From: an uncultured Candidatus Melainabacteria bacterium | GTDB taxonomy: Bacteria; Cyanobacteriota; Vampirovibrionia; Gastranaerophilales; Gastranaerophilaceae | Length of the DNA: 35,656 bases | Reading direction: 5' to 3' | Assembly: GCA_934717895.1 (NCBI GenBank) | Contig: CAKUZO010000011.1 | Coordinates: forward strand, 1-35,656 | Shown here: piece by piece, positions 16,558-24,043 of the stretch | Layout: the number at the start of each line of letters is the position of its first letter | How positions within the stretch are numbered: the stretch's first letter is position 1 | The notes under the pieces: model-generated | Database searches by the model: none | What the model saw: the letters and a program-made list of their open reading frames with translations, nothing else | What the model was told of the DNA's origin: nothing | Made by a program: the position numbers and the translations under genes

Positions 16558-16592
16558 TTGCCAAGGTTTAAAATTATTAGTATAATTGCAGT
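16558..16592 (+). promoter_or_regulatory. Strong promoter, predicted leaderless
   Basis: TTGCCA (16558-16563), a 17-base spacer and a perfect TATAAT (16581-16586) are followed by exactly six bases before the ATG at 16593. There is no Shine-Dalgarno. Confidence 0.7.
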
Positions 16593-17891
16593 ATGAACAA
16601 ATATGATGTAATAGTTGTCGGGGGCGGAACAGCAGGTTGTGCAGCCGCTTACACAGCAGGGAAACTTGGACTTAAAACTCTTTTAATAGAAAAAAGCATT
16701 CATCTTGGCGGAACAATTACGTCTGCACTTGTTGTTCCGGCAATGAAATCAGGTGAACACCAGATAAATACTGAGTTTTACAAAGAATTAATCTCAGAAC
16801 TTCACTCTATTGGTGGGCAAGCAACCTATCAAGGAAACCCAGGTTGGTTTAATCCGGAGCTAACCAAAATTGCTCTCGATACCCTGATGGCAAAAGCCAA
16901 TGTGGAAGTGTTTTTTGATACCCATATAAGAGATGTTATCCTTGAAAACAAAGAGATAAAGGGCGTTATTATTTCCAAAGAAATGTTATCTGTATATAAC
17001 GACAAGATAGAAACGGAGAATAAAGAATTATCGGTATCTATCGAAGCGAAATATGTAATTGACGCAACAGGAAATTGCGAAATTGGAAAACTTTGTGGGT
17101 GTGAATTTTTAAAAGAAAAAAAGAAAGAACAGCCTGTTAGTTTGCGGTTTATGATGGGTGGAGTTGATGTTCCTCGCTTCGCTGAGTGGCTTAAAGCGTT
17201 TGATACTGACAGAAATGTCACAACGGTTGAGGATATTGATGGGTTTATACACCTTTCAACGGCTTATACTTGGGATAAGGGCAAAAAATGGGCTCTTGCA
17301 CCACTCTTTGATGATGCTGTTGCAAAAGGAATACTGAAAGATCACGACAGGAACTATTTTCAAATATTTACAGTGGCTGGAATGCCGTCTACTATTGCAT
17401 TTAACTGCCCTCGAATAATTGATTACACAAAGACTCTTGATGTAGCCAATATGTCAAAAGCCTTGCAGTTAGCGAGAAAGAACATATTTAGACTTGCTAA
17501 TTTCTGTAAAATTTATCTTGAAGGATTTGAAAATGCTTATATCTCAAACATTGCAGATATGCTTGGGATAAGGGTTTCAAGGCGAATTAAAGGGAAATAT
17601 GTTTATACAATTGATGATGTCAAATCAGGAAAAACCTTTGAACACCCTATTGTTGTTTCAAATTACCCTGTTGATGTGCATTCCAAGGAGAAAGACGGCT
17701 CAACATTAGAAGTAGTAAAAGATTACACCTTGCCTCTTGAAAGCCTTATGTCTGCTGATATTGACAATTTATTTGTTGTCGGAAGATGTATTTCTGCTGA
17801 TTTTATGGCTCAGGGTGCTTTAAGAGTCCAAGCGAGTTGCTTTTCTATGGGTGAGGGGGTTGCTAAATACCTTGCGAGCCTTTCGGTTTAA
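16593..17891 (+). CDS. FAD-dependent oxidoreductase (FAD_oxidored family)
   Basis: A 432-residue flavoprotein. The N-terminal Rossmann motif VVGGGTAGCAAAYTAGKLG binds FAD ADP and is followed by LLIEK. A second FAD contact is YVIDATGNCEIG, and the C-terminal motif is LFVVGRCISADFMAQGA. This fits the FAD_oxidored (PF12831-like) family, whose members act on varied and mostly unknown substrates. Residues ~134-150, between GVIIS and YVIDATG, form a loop containing YNDKI, which shares a 16-base DNA match with the methyltransferase gene at 14746. Its 3' end overlaps the convergent NADH oxidase-like gene by 29 bases. It is not the MnmC oxidoreductase half. Confidence 0.85.
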   Translation: MNKYDVIVVGGGTAGCAAAYTAGKLGLKTLLIEKSIHLGGTITSALVVPAMKSGEHQINTEFYKELISELHSIGGQATYQGNPGWFNPELTKIALDTLMAKANVEVFFDTHIRDVILENKEIKGVIISKEMLSVYNDKIETENKELSVSIEAKYVIDATGNCEIGKLCGCEFLKEKKKEQPVSLRFMMGGVDVPRFAEWLKAFDTDRNVTTVEDIDGFIHLSTAYTWDKGKKWALAPLFDDAVAKGILKDHDRNYFQIFTVAGMPSTIAFNCPRIIDYTKTLDVANMSKALQLARKNIFRLANFCKIYLEGFENAYISNIADMLGIRVSRRIKGKYVYTIDDVKSGKTFEHPIVVSNYPVDVHSKEKDGSTLEVVKDYTLPLESLMSADIDNLFVVGRCISADFMAQGALRVQASCFSMGEGVAKYLASLSV

Positions 17892-19236
17892 CCTTCCCCA
17901 TAAGGATTTGAGCGGCATTTAGCAAAGGATCAATTGTTGGTGAAAAAGGTGGTGCATAGGTCAAATCGTTCTTATAGAACTCATCAACGGTCATTCCGGC
18001 AAGAAGTGCTGCTGCAAGAGAATTAATTCTTTTATCAGCGTCGCCTGCTCCAACAGCTTGTGCTCCAAGGAGTTTGCCTGTTTCATAATCCGCAATCAGT
18101 TTTAACGTAATATTGTTGACATTTGGCATATACCCGACTTTGTCATTTTTAGTAACCGTTACAGATACAGGCTTATAGCCGAGTGTCTGAGCTTTTTTTT
18201 CAGGCAAACCTGTCATTGACATAGTCAAATTCAAACAGCGTGTTACAGATGAACCTAAGACTCCATAAAATTTATCATTCCCTCCGCAAGCGTTTATTGC
18301 GGCTGTTCTACCTTCTTTATTGGCATTTGAACCTAACGGAAGCCAAATTTTTGTACCACTTACAACTAAATGTTCTTCAACGCAATCTCCACAAGCATAA
18401 ATATCTTTTATATTAGTTTCCATTTTTTCATTTACTTTAATAGCACCTGTAACACCTAGTTCAATTCCTGCATCTTTTGCTATTTCAATATTTGGAGTTG
18501 CTCCTGCACATATTACAACAAAATCTGTGTCAAATTCTTTGCCTGAGCCTGTTCTGACAGCCTTTACTCCATTAATATCTCCGGAAAATTCGGTTACAAT
18601 TTCCGATGTCAGAATTTCAAATCGTCCGTTATTTATCGAGTTTAATTGCTCTAATATAAGTGCAGACATCTCTTCATCAAATGTCGTCATAATTTGTGGA
18701 GCATACTCAATAAGCACAACATTTAAACCTTGTTTCACAAAAGCTTCTAACAGTTCAATTCCAACATAACCACCGCCAATAATCGTAGCGTGGCGTGATT
18801 TTAAAGTCTTTTCTTTAATTGCAATACCGTCCTCGATTTTTCTGAGCGTAAAAATATTTGGGAGATTAACGTTTTTGATTTTAGGAATAACAGGTCTTGC
18901 TCCAACAGCAATTATCAACTTGTCGTATTCAGCAAGAAAAGCGCGTTGAGTTGTCAAATCCTGTATCAGAACCTGTTTTGACTCTGGGATAATCTTAACG
19001 GCGCGATTTCGTAAATGTATATGGACATTTTTCTTTTCAAAATCTTCCGGAGATACGACTAAAAGCAGCTTGTAATCTTCAAAATTTCCCTCAATATAAT
19101 ATGGTAAACCGCAAGAAGAATATGAAATATGTGTATCGTCGGTATATAAATTTATTTCGGCATCAGGGCATTCCCTTCTTGCCTTTGCAGCTGCTTTGGC
19201 TCCTGCTGCTACACCACCTAATATAACTATTTTCAT
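17863..19236 (-). CDS. CoA-disulfide reductase / NADH oxidase-like flavoprotein
   Basis: A 457-residue pyridine nucleotide-disulfide oxidoreductase of the single-cysteine branch (NADH oxidase, NADH peroxidase, CoA-disulfide reductase). The FAD motif is VILGGVAAGAKAAAKAR, the redox-active Cys42 lies in SYSSCGLPYY, the NAD-binding motif is ATIIGGGYVGIELLEAF, and the second FAD motif ends in IYACGDCVE. A full C-terminal dimerisation domain is present. Likely roles are oxygen or peroxide detoxification or thiol redox balance; which one cannot be read from sequence. Predicted leaderless: TATATT lies exactly six bases before the ATG. It overlaps the convergent flavoprotein gene by 29 bases. Confidence 0.88.
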   Translation of the reverse strand: MKIVILGGVAAGAKAAAKARRECPDAEINLYTDDTHISYSSCGLPYYIEGNFEDYKLLLVVSPEDFEKKNVHIHLRNRAVKIIPESKQVLIQDLTTQRAFLAEYDKLIIAVGARPVIPKIKNVNLPNIFTLRKIEDGIAIKEKTLKSRHATIIGGGYVGIELLEAFVKQGLNVVLIEYAPQIMTTFDEEMSALILEQLNSINNGRFEILTSEIVTEFSGDINGVKAVRTGSGKEFDTDFVVICAGATPNIEIAKDAGIELGVTGAIKVNEKMETNIKDIYACGDCVEEHLVVSGTKIWLPLGSNANKEGRTAAINACGGNDKFYGVLGSSVTRCLNLTMSMTGLPEKKAQTLGYKPVSVTVTKNDKVGYMPNVNNITLKLIADYETGKLLGAQAVGAGDADKRINSLAAALLAGMTVDEFYKNDLTYAPPFSPTIDPLLNAAQILMGKVKPKGSQGI

Positions 19237-19248
19237 ACGACTAATATA
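19237..19248 (-). promoter_or_regulatory. -10 box six bases from the start codon (leaderless)
   Basis: On the minus strand TATATT (19248-19243) is followed by six bases and the ATG at 19236. No Shine-Dalgarno and no clear -35 box are seen. Confidence 0.45.
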
Positions 19249-19277
19249 AATTTATTTGAGAATTTTCACATTAGTCA

Positions 19278-19418
19278 TTAGTTTAGATTAGAAGTATTAA
19301 GTATCATTTTTTTCATTAATTCGCAGTAAATATCAACATTTTCCTTGATATTTTCAATGTTTTCAACAAGTTCTGTGATTTCTTTTTGTATTTTTTCTTG
19401 GCTGTTATTTTCGAACAT
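19278..19418 (-). CDS. Small helical protein (46 residues)
   Basis: A short gene encoding a 46-residue, acidic, Lys/Glu/Asn-rich peptide beginning MFENNSQEKIQKEI. A heptad-like pattern of Ile/Leu/Val (ITELVENIENIKENVDIYCELM) predicts an amphipathic helix or short coiled coil with one Cys. GGGAG lies eight bases before the ATG, a good ribosome site, and the stop is TAA. It lies 81 bases downstream of the ABC permease gene on the same strand and 41 bases upstream of the flavoprotein gene. No family recognised. Confidence 0.65.
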   Translation of the reverse strand: MFENNSQEKIQKEITELVENIENIKENVDIYCELMKKMILNTSNLN

Positions 19419-19499
19419 AAAATACACTCCCTATTACAAATATTTGTACGGAAGTTTTTTCATAATTCTTTAATAATTCAGCAAATTTTGTAACAAAAT

Positions 19500-20390
19500 T
19501 TAATCCTCGTTATAGACAAGTTTTTTGCGTAAATTCCACTGAACAAGCGTCAAAACAAGAATAATAACAAATAAAACATAAGCGATTGCGGAAGCTTTAC
19601 CGACATTAAAATACTCAAAAGCGTTCTGATAAATTGCATAAACCAAAACATTTGTACTGTTCAAAGGTCCGCCTTGTGTCATTAAATAGATTAAGTCAAA
19701 AACCTGAAAAGAGCTTATAGCAGTGATTATCACGACAAAAAATATAGTTGGCGAAAGTAGTGGAACAGTAACATTTTTGAAAGTCTGTAACTCGTTAGCT
19801 CCGTCTATTTTAGCAGCTTCAAACATACTTTGAGAAATTCCAGCAAGCGATGATAAAAATATTACCATATTGTAACCGATTAGCTTCCAAACCGAAACGA
19901 TAATCAGTGCGGGCATTGCAAAATGTGTGTCATAGAGCCAGTTTATGTGTAAATGCAAAACGTGGTTAAGTAATCCGATATTAGGATCAAAAATCCACTC
20001 CCAAACCACTCCGATAACAATCATAGGCGTGATAAAAGGCAGAAAATAAGCTGTTTTATAGAACTCGGAACCTCTTACTTTTGAATTCAAAATGCAAGCC
20101 AAAACAAGCGGTATAATTACGCCCAAAACAGATGTTGCAAGCGCAAAAACAATTGTGTTTAAAAGTATTTTATAAAATAAAGCTTCTGAAAAAATTTCTC
20201 TATAATTTGCCAATCCGACAAATTGAATGGGATTGAGTAAATCCCACTTGGCAAAACTTAGACCAAAAGAACAAATCACAGGAATAATAATGAAAATTAG
20301 AGTTCCGATAAGTGCCGGTAAAATAAATACCCAGCCGGCGAAACGTTCATTGTTTGTTAAATTTCCAAATATCTTTTTAAATTTTTCCAT
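19500..20390 (-). CDS. ABC sugar transporter permease (MalF/UgpA type)
   Basis: A 296-residue inner-membrane permease of the carbohydrate ABC importer family. Six hydrophobic segments are visible near residues 18-40, 77-100, 115-135, 158-182, 213-235 and 265-285. The EAA loop that docks the ATPase reads EAAKIDGANELQTFKNVTVP at residues 191-210, with the conserved G. A MalG-type partner, a binding protein and an ATPase would be needed, and none is nearby. The region before the start has only a weak GAGAG ribosome site. Substrate cannot be assigned; sugars or glycerol-phosphate are typical. Confidence 0.9.
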   Translation of the reverse strand: MEKFKKIFGNLTNNERFAGWVFILPALIGTLIFIIIPVICSFGLSFAKWDLLNPIQFVGLANYREIFSEALFYKILLNTIVFALATSVLGVIIPLVLACILNSKVRGSEFYKTAYFLPFITPMIVIGVVWEWIFDPNIGLLNHVLHLHINWLYDTHFAMPALIIVSVWKLIGYNMVIFLSSLAGISQSMFEAAKIDGANELQTFKNVTVPLLSPTIFFVVIITAISSFQVFDLIYLMTQGGPLNSTNVLVYAIYQNAFEYFNVGKASAIAYVLFVIILVLTLVQWNLRKKLVYNED

Positions 20391-20426
20391 TACACTCTCA
20401 AAAATTTGTTATTTATGTTATTATTT

Positions 20427-20457
20427 TATCATAAGAATTAGATTAGGGAGAGAAAAT
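20427..20457 (+). promoter_or_regulatory. -10 box and Shine-Dalgarno of the phosphohexomutase gene
   Basis: TATCAT (20427-20432) gives a predicted start near 20439 and a ~19-base leader with GGGAGAG (20446-20452) before the ATG at 20458. This ribosome site decides the start; an in-frame ATG far upstream at 20227 lies inside the divergent permease gene. Confidence 0.55.
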
Positions 20458-21909
20458 ATGCAAAAATATGAACATGCCTTTGGAAAGAACGATATCAGAG
20501 GAATTTATGGCGAAGATATTACGGAAGAATTATTTTATAATACCGGAAGAGGTTTTGTAAAATGGCTTAAAGAGCAGTCTGGTAAGCAAGAAAAAGACAT
20601 GTGGATTACGATTACACGTGATGCAAGATTGCACTCTCCATCGCTTGAAAAAGCTTTGGCGGAAGGAATTACATCGACCGGCGCAAATGTTATTAATCTT
20701 GGACTTGCACCTACTCCTATCGGATATTATTCAGAAGTTGTCGGTGTTCCTGGGCATGACGTTATAGCAGCTGCAATTATTACCGCAAGCCACAACCCAA
20801 AAGAATATAACGGACTTAAAATGACTTATAACAAGCGTACTTTGAGCGAAGGACAAATCAAAGAAGTTCGTGATATTACGTTCAAAAACTTTGTAGAGCT
20901 AAAAGAAGGAGCTCAAAATATTGGAAAAGTTGAAGAATTAAACATTATTCCGGCTTATATCAAAGATATGGAAACTCGTTTCGGAAACATTGGCGAAGGA
21001 ATTAAAATTGTTGTTGATAGTGCAAATGCAACAGGCGGAGTCGTTGGACCTGAATTATATAAAAAACTTGGTTGCGAAGTTGTTGAACTTTTCTCTGAAC
21101 CTGACGGAAACTTCCCTAACCACCACCCAAATCCTAGTGTAGAAAAGACTTTGGAGACATTGAAAGAAGTTGTAGCAAAAGAAAATGCAGATGTCGGGAT
21201 TGCCTACGATGGAGATAGCGACAGAATTGGTGTTATTGACTCAGATGGAAGATATTTGACTGGTGATAAATTGCTTTTGATTTATGCACAAGATTTAATT
21301 GACGATTGCAAGGATAAAAACATTTGTCCGACTGTTGTAAGTGAAGTTAAGTGTTCACAAGTCCTTTTTGACACAATTGATAAGCTCGGCGGACATTCTG
21401 TAATGTGCAAAACCGGTCATGGATACATTAAAGACAAAATGAAGGAAACAGGTGCACTGCTTGCAGGCGAAATGAGCGGTCATACATTCTTTAAAGACAG
21501 ATACTATGGATTTGATGATGCGATTTATGCAGGTTGTAGAATTATTGAAATTATCGCAAAACATAAAAAAATCAATCCTGAATTCAAGATTTCTGATATG
21601 TTGAAACCGTTTGATGAAGTTTATTCATCAGCAGAAGTCAGATATCCTTGTCCGAATGAACGTAAAAAAGAAGTTTTACAAAAAGTTCAACAAATGGTTG
21701 AAAATAATAAGGATATTTTTGGTTCAGAAATCAAGGATATTATCACACTTGACGGTATGAGAATAGTGTTTGACGGAGGTTTTGCATTAATTCGTCAAAG
21801 TAATACAGAACCTGTATTTACATTGAGATTTGAAGCAAAGACAAAAGACGAATGTGAGCAACTTAAATCTGCTATGCTTAATATGCTAGATAATGTTTTA
21901 AAAAATTAA
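20458..21909 (+). CDS. Phosphoglucomutase/phosphomannomutase
   Basis: A 483-residue alpha-D-phosphohexomutase. The catalytic phosphoserine is S111 in TASHNP, the magnesium loop is DGDSDR, the sugar-binding loop is GEMSGH, and the C-terminal phosphate-binding loop is RQSNTEP. All four family sites are intact. The N-terminus FGKNDIRGIYG is also typical. It interconverts hexose 1- and 6-phosphates, feeding glycogen (compare glgA at 32574), cell wall or LPS sugars. Bifunctional PGM/PMM versus phosphoglucosamine mutase cannot be settled from motifs, but the loop GEMSGH favours PGM/PMM. A strong hairpin follows the stop. Confidence 0.92.
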   Translation: MQKYEHAFGKNDIRGIYGEDITEELFYNTGRGFVKWLKEQSGKQEKDMWITITRDARLHSPSLEKALAEGITSTGANVINLGLAPTPIGYYSEVVGVPGHDVIAAAIITASHNPKEYNGLKMTYNKRTLSEGQIKEVRDITFKNFVELKEGAQNIGKVEELNIIPAYIKDMETRFGNIGEGIKIVVDSANATGGVVGPELYKKLGCEVVELFSEPDGNFPNHHPNPSVEKTLETLKEVVAKENADVGIAYDGDSDRIGVIDSDGRYLTGDKLLLIYAQDLIDDCKDKNICPTVVSEVKCSQVLFDTIDKLGGHSVMCKTGHGYIKDKMKETGALLAGEMSGHTFFKDRYYGFDDAIYAGCRIIEIIAKHKKINPEFKISDMLKPFDEVYSSAEVRYPCPNERKKEVLQKVQQMVENNKDIFGSEIKDIITLDGMRIVFDGGFALIRQSNTEPVFTLRFEAKTKDECEQLKSAMLNMLDNVLKN

Positions 21910-21930
21910 AACTTTTTATAATAAATATAT

Positions 21931-21961
21931 AACCACCTCTTCCAAGTAGGGAGAGGTGGTT
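21931..21961. terminator. Hairpin after the phosphohexomutase gene
   Basis: AACCACCTCTTCC (21931-21943) and GGGAGAGGTGGTT (21949-21961) form a 13-bp stem with one G-U pair and a 5-base loop. The T tract is weak, but the position between convergent genes fits a terminator for one or both. Confidence 0.7.
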
Positions 21962-22052
21962 TATAAATAGATTTTTGCCATTTTATAATGGAATAAAATA
22001 CGCTTCTAATTTAGATTTGTGTTTTATTACTGCAAAAATTTTACAGCTACAA

Positions 22053-22364
22053 CTATAACTTATCAGCGTAATCTTTATACTCTTTTATAAAATCAATAAT
22101 TTCCAAAGCGAGTTCTTTCCTGATATCCACAGGTGAATTTTTTAAATATTCCATCGCATGCGAAACTTTGATATTTTTGTCATACCATCTTCGCATAATG
22201 TAGTTGAATTGATCATCTAGCGACATTTCGATATTAAAATCGATATCTTTTAGGCGATCAATAATGAAATCAGCACAACGAACCTGAATATATTCATCAG
22301 CTTTCTCTAATTCTGCAACAGCCCTGCTGACTGTCGGATCTATATCATACCAGCGTTTTTTCAT
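22053..22364 (-). CDS. Helical protein with a duplicated RWYD motif, function unknown
   Basis: A 103-residue protein built from two similar halves. Residues 3-38 start KRWYD, then VSRAVAELEKA, then CADFIIDRL. Residues 58-93 start RRWYD, then VSHAMEYLKNS, then LALEIIDFI. This is an internal duplication with a period of about 55 residues, predicted all-helical, with no signal peptide or membrane segment. I chose the ATG at 22364, because a TTGACA-17-TATTAT promoter ends exactly six bases before it; an upstream start at 22412 would lie over that promoter. It is divergent from the exported glycine-zipper protein gene. No known family recognised. Confidence 0.75.
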   Translation of the reverse strand: MKKRWYDIDPTVSRAVAELEKADEYIQVRCADFIIDRLKDIDFNIEMSLDDQFNYIMRRWYDKNIKVSHAMEYLKNSPVDIRKELALEIIDFIKEYKDYADKL

Positions 22365-22399
22365 AGCCTCATAATACCGATTTTTTTGACAATTGTCAA
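22365..22399 (-). promoter_or_regulatory. Consensus promoter, predicted leaderless
   Basis: On the minus strand a perfect TTGACA (22399-22394), a 17-base spacer and TATTAT (22376-22371) are followed by six bases and the ATG at 22364. The -35 box is half of a perfect 14-bp palindrome TTGACAATTGTCAA (22386-22399), a possible operator. Confidence 0.72.
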
Positions 22400-22417
22400 T
22401 AGAAACAAACAAATTTT

Positions 22418-22451
22418 TTGAAATAAAAAAAATATGTTGTATAATTTTTGT
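22418..22451 (+). promoter_or_regulatory. Promoter of the exported glycine-zipper protein, predicted leaderless
   Basis: TTGAAA (22418-22423), a 16-base spacer and TATAAT (22440-22445) are followed by exactly six bases before the ATG at 22452. This argues against the in-frame ATG at 22434, which lies upstream of the -10 box. Confidence 0.7.
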
Positions 22452-23606
22452 ATGAAGAGAGTTTTAGCAACAATTTTATTAATCATGTTTCTCGGAACTA
22501 ATACAGCTGTTTTTGCAGATGTTTTACAAGGGCATGCCGAAAAAACAGAACAATACGAACAGCAAGTAAAACAAGAATTATTTACAGGAAAAGTTGAAAA
22601 CTTAGAACGAAAAGATATTATAAATATGACCGTTTCTCAGGTTCTAGACAGCAATTTAAATATTGAAGGCGATGAGTTTTTTGCAGAAGTAACGGACGAA
22701 GTCAAAGGCGACAAGGGCGTAATTATTCCGAAAGGTACAATTGCGCACGGAAAAATTACCCAAACAGGAGATGCTAAAAGATTAGGGCGACAAGCTTGGA
22801 TTTCACTCGACTTTGATTATCTCGTAACTCCTGACGGACGGGAAATCCCGATAGAGGGTAAAATGTCTACAAAGCTTCACCCAGTTGCAGAAGCCTCTAA
22901 AATTGCGATGCAAGATGTCGGCTACACACTAGCAGGCGGAGCAGTGGGCGGATTTATGGCACTAAATTGGCTTGGACTTGAAGCTGCGATTGCATCACAG
23001 GGTTACACAATCGCCGGCGGGGCAGCTGTCGGAGGTGCAATAGGACTTGGAATGGCTTTAATTCGTAAAGGAAGCGATGTTTTAATCGCTCCGGGAGATC
23101 AAATTAGAGTAAAGATAAATACAACCGTTCCGCTCCCAGTCTACAAAGAAACTGCGCTTATGCAACACGAAATGTTTTACCCGGGGCTTGATATCCAAAT
23201 CAGCGACATAAAGCACGAAAAAGACCCTTTTGGCGAAGTTAATACAATTACATTAACAGTTATGATTTCGAATATGTCTGACAAAACTTTCTCTGGACTA
23301 GATATGGCATTGGTAAACGACTACAATTCAGTTTTTCGTCCATCTATTTTCGGTGATACAAAACTTATGTTCAAACAAATTCGCCCAGGAGATAAGTTTG
23401 CAGGTAGAGTATCTTTTGCAGTCGACAATGTTAACAGAAGCTTTTGGCTAACTTTCTATGACCGACGAAAAGGGACAGCTTTGACAAAAATTTCTATTGA
23501 CAACGCATACAGACATGTTTCCGATAAAACCAAAAAGAAAAATCAAAATCTCAGAAAGAAAAAAACAAACTTTAAAAAAGAAGAAGATTTGCTTAATATT
23601 CAATAA
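22452..23606 (+). CDS. Exported protein with a glycine zipper, function unknown
   Basis: A 384-residue protein. The N-terminus MKRVLATILLIMFLGTNTAVFA is a signal peptide, probably cut after A22. Residues ~55-135 look like a beta domain (IIPKGTIAHGKITQ, then LVTPDGREIPIEGKM), loosely like the C-terminal barrel of TrbI/VirB10 proteins. Residues ~150-200 contain two glycine-zipper stretches (LAGGAVGGFMALN and AGGAAVGGAIGLG) that could insert in a membrane. A second beta region follows, and the tail is strongly basic (TKKKNQNLRKKKTNFKK). It may be an envelope protein. The TrbI resemblance is weak and no conjugation genes are nearby. Start chosen from the promoter geometry and the signal peptide. 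Confidence 0.72.
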   Translation: MKRVLATILLIMFLGTNTAVFADVLQGHAEKTEQYEQQVKQELFTGKVENLERKDIINMTVSQVLDSNLNIEGDEFFAEVTDEVKGDKGVIIPKGTIAHGKITQTGDAKRLGRQAWISLDFDYLVTPDGREIPIEGKMSTKLHPVAEASKIAMQDVGYTLAGGAVGGFMALNWLGLEAAIASQGYTIAGGAAVGGAIGLGMALIRKGSDVLIAPGDQIRVKINTTVPLPVYKETALMQHEMFYPGLDIQISDIKHEKDPFGEVNTITLTVMISNMSDKTFSGLDMALVNDYNSVFRPSIFGDTKLMFKQIRPGDKFAGRVSFAVDNVNRSFWLTFYDRRKGTALTKISIDNAYRHVSDKTKKKNQNLRKKKTNFKKEEDLLNIQ

Positions 23607-23630
23607 TTGTAACGTTTTTCAATAACCCAC

Positions 23631-23662
23631 TTGAAAAATAAAAAAACTATGTTACAATGTTA
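23631..23662 (+). promoter_or_regulatory. Promoter and probable BlaI-type operator
   Basis: TTGAAA (23631-23636), a 16-base spacer and TACAAT (23653-23658). The -10 box is embedded in TTACAATGTTA (23652-23662), an imperfect palindrome close to the TACA-n-TGTA core bound by BlaI/MecI repressors, which suggests autorepression. The leader is ~35 bases and carries GAGG. Confidence 0.5.
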
Positions 23663-23697
23663 GTAGTTAGTGAATGTAAAAGAAAGTTGAGGAATCT

Positions 23698-24039
23698 ATG
23701 GTGTGTGGTAAATTGGAAATTGATATTTTGAACTCATTTTGGGGATTAACTCAAAATGATGAAGATAGAGATGTTTCTATTCAAGATATTGTTGATGATT
23801 TGGCGTCACATGGCATAAACAGAGCTTATACAACTATCAAAACAGTTATGGACAGATTAACAGTAAAATCAGTTTTGGTTAGATACAAAGTTGGGAAAAA
23901 GTTCTATTACAAATCTGCAATGAACAAACAAGAAATGGCATTAGATGCAGTAAAAACAGTTGCAGAACAATTCTTTGACGGAAGTTTTTCCAGCATGATT
24001 AGATTTATCGAAAGAGAATCAGAAAACGTTTTAATCTAA
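23698..24039 (+). CDS. BlaI/MecI/CopY-family winged-helix repressor
   Basis: A 113-residue penicillinase-repressor-type regulator. The winged helix spans about residues 5-75; the recognition segment is NRAYTTIKTVMDRLTVKSVLVR, followed by the wing KVGKKFYYKSAM. The C-terminal ~35 residues form the dimerisation helices (FFDGSFSSMIRFIE). Family members are usually relieved by a BlaR/MecR sensor protease or by metal; no such sensor is adjacent. GAGG lies before the ATG. The next gene starts four bases after its stop and is probably translationally coupled. A candidate operator overlaps its own -10 box. Confidence 0.85.
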   Translation: MVCGKLEIDILNSFWGLTQNDEDRDVSIQDIVDDLASHGINRAYTTIKTVMDRLTVKSVLVRYKVGKKFYYKSAMNKQEMALDAVKTVAEQFFDGSFSSMIRFIERESENVLI

Positions 24040-24043
24040 GATT

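Noticed and set aside
14458..17891. A split MnmC (methyltransferase plus FAD oxidoreductase halves)
   Set aside because: The FAD protein at 16593 matches the FAD_oxidored family and not the MnmC oxidoreductase half, and an unrelated gene lies between.
20227..20457. Upstream start for the phosphohexomutase
   Set aside because: The extra 77 residues are antisense to the permease coding sequence, and the conserved domain starts at the ATG at 20458, which has a Shine-Dalgarno.
22434..22451. Upstream ATG for the glycine-zipper protein
   Set aside because: It lies before the -10 box, and the signal peptide is better without the extra six residues.
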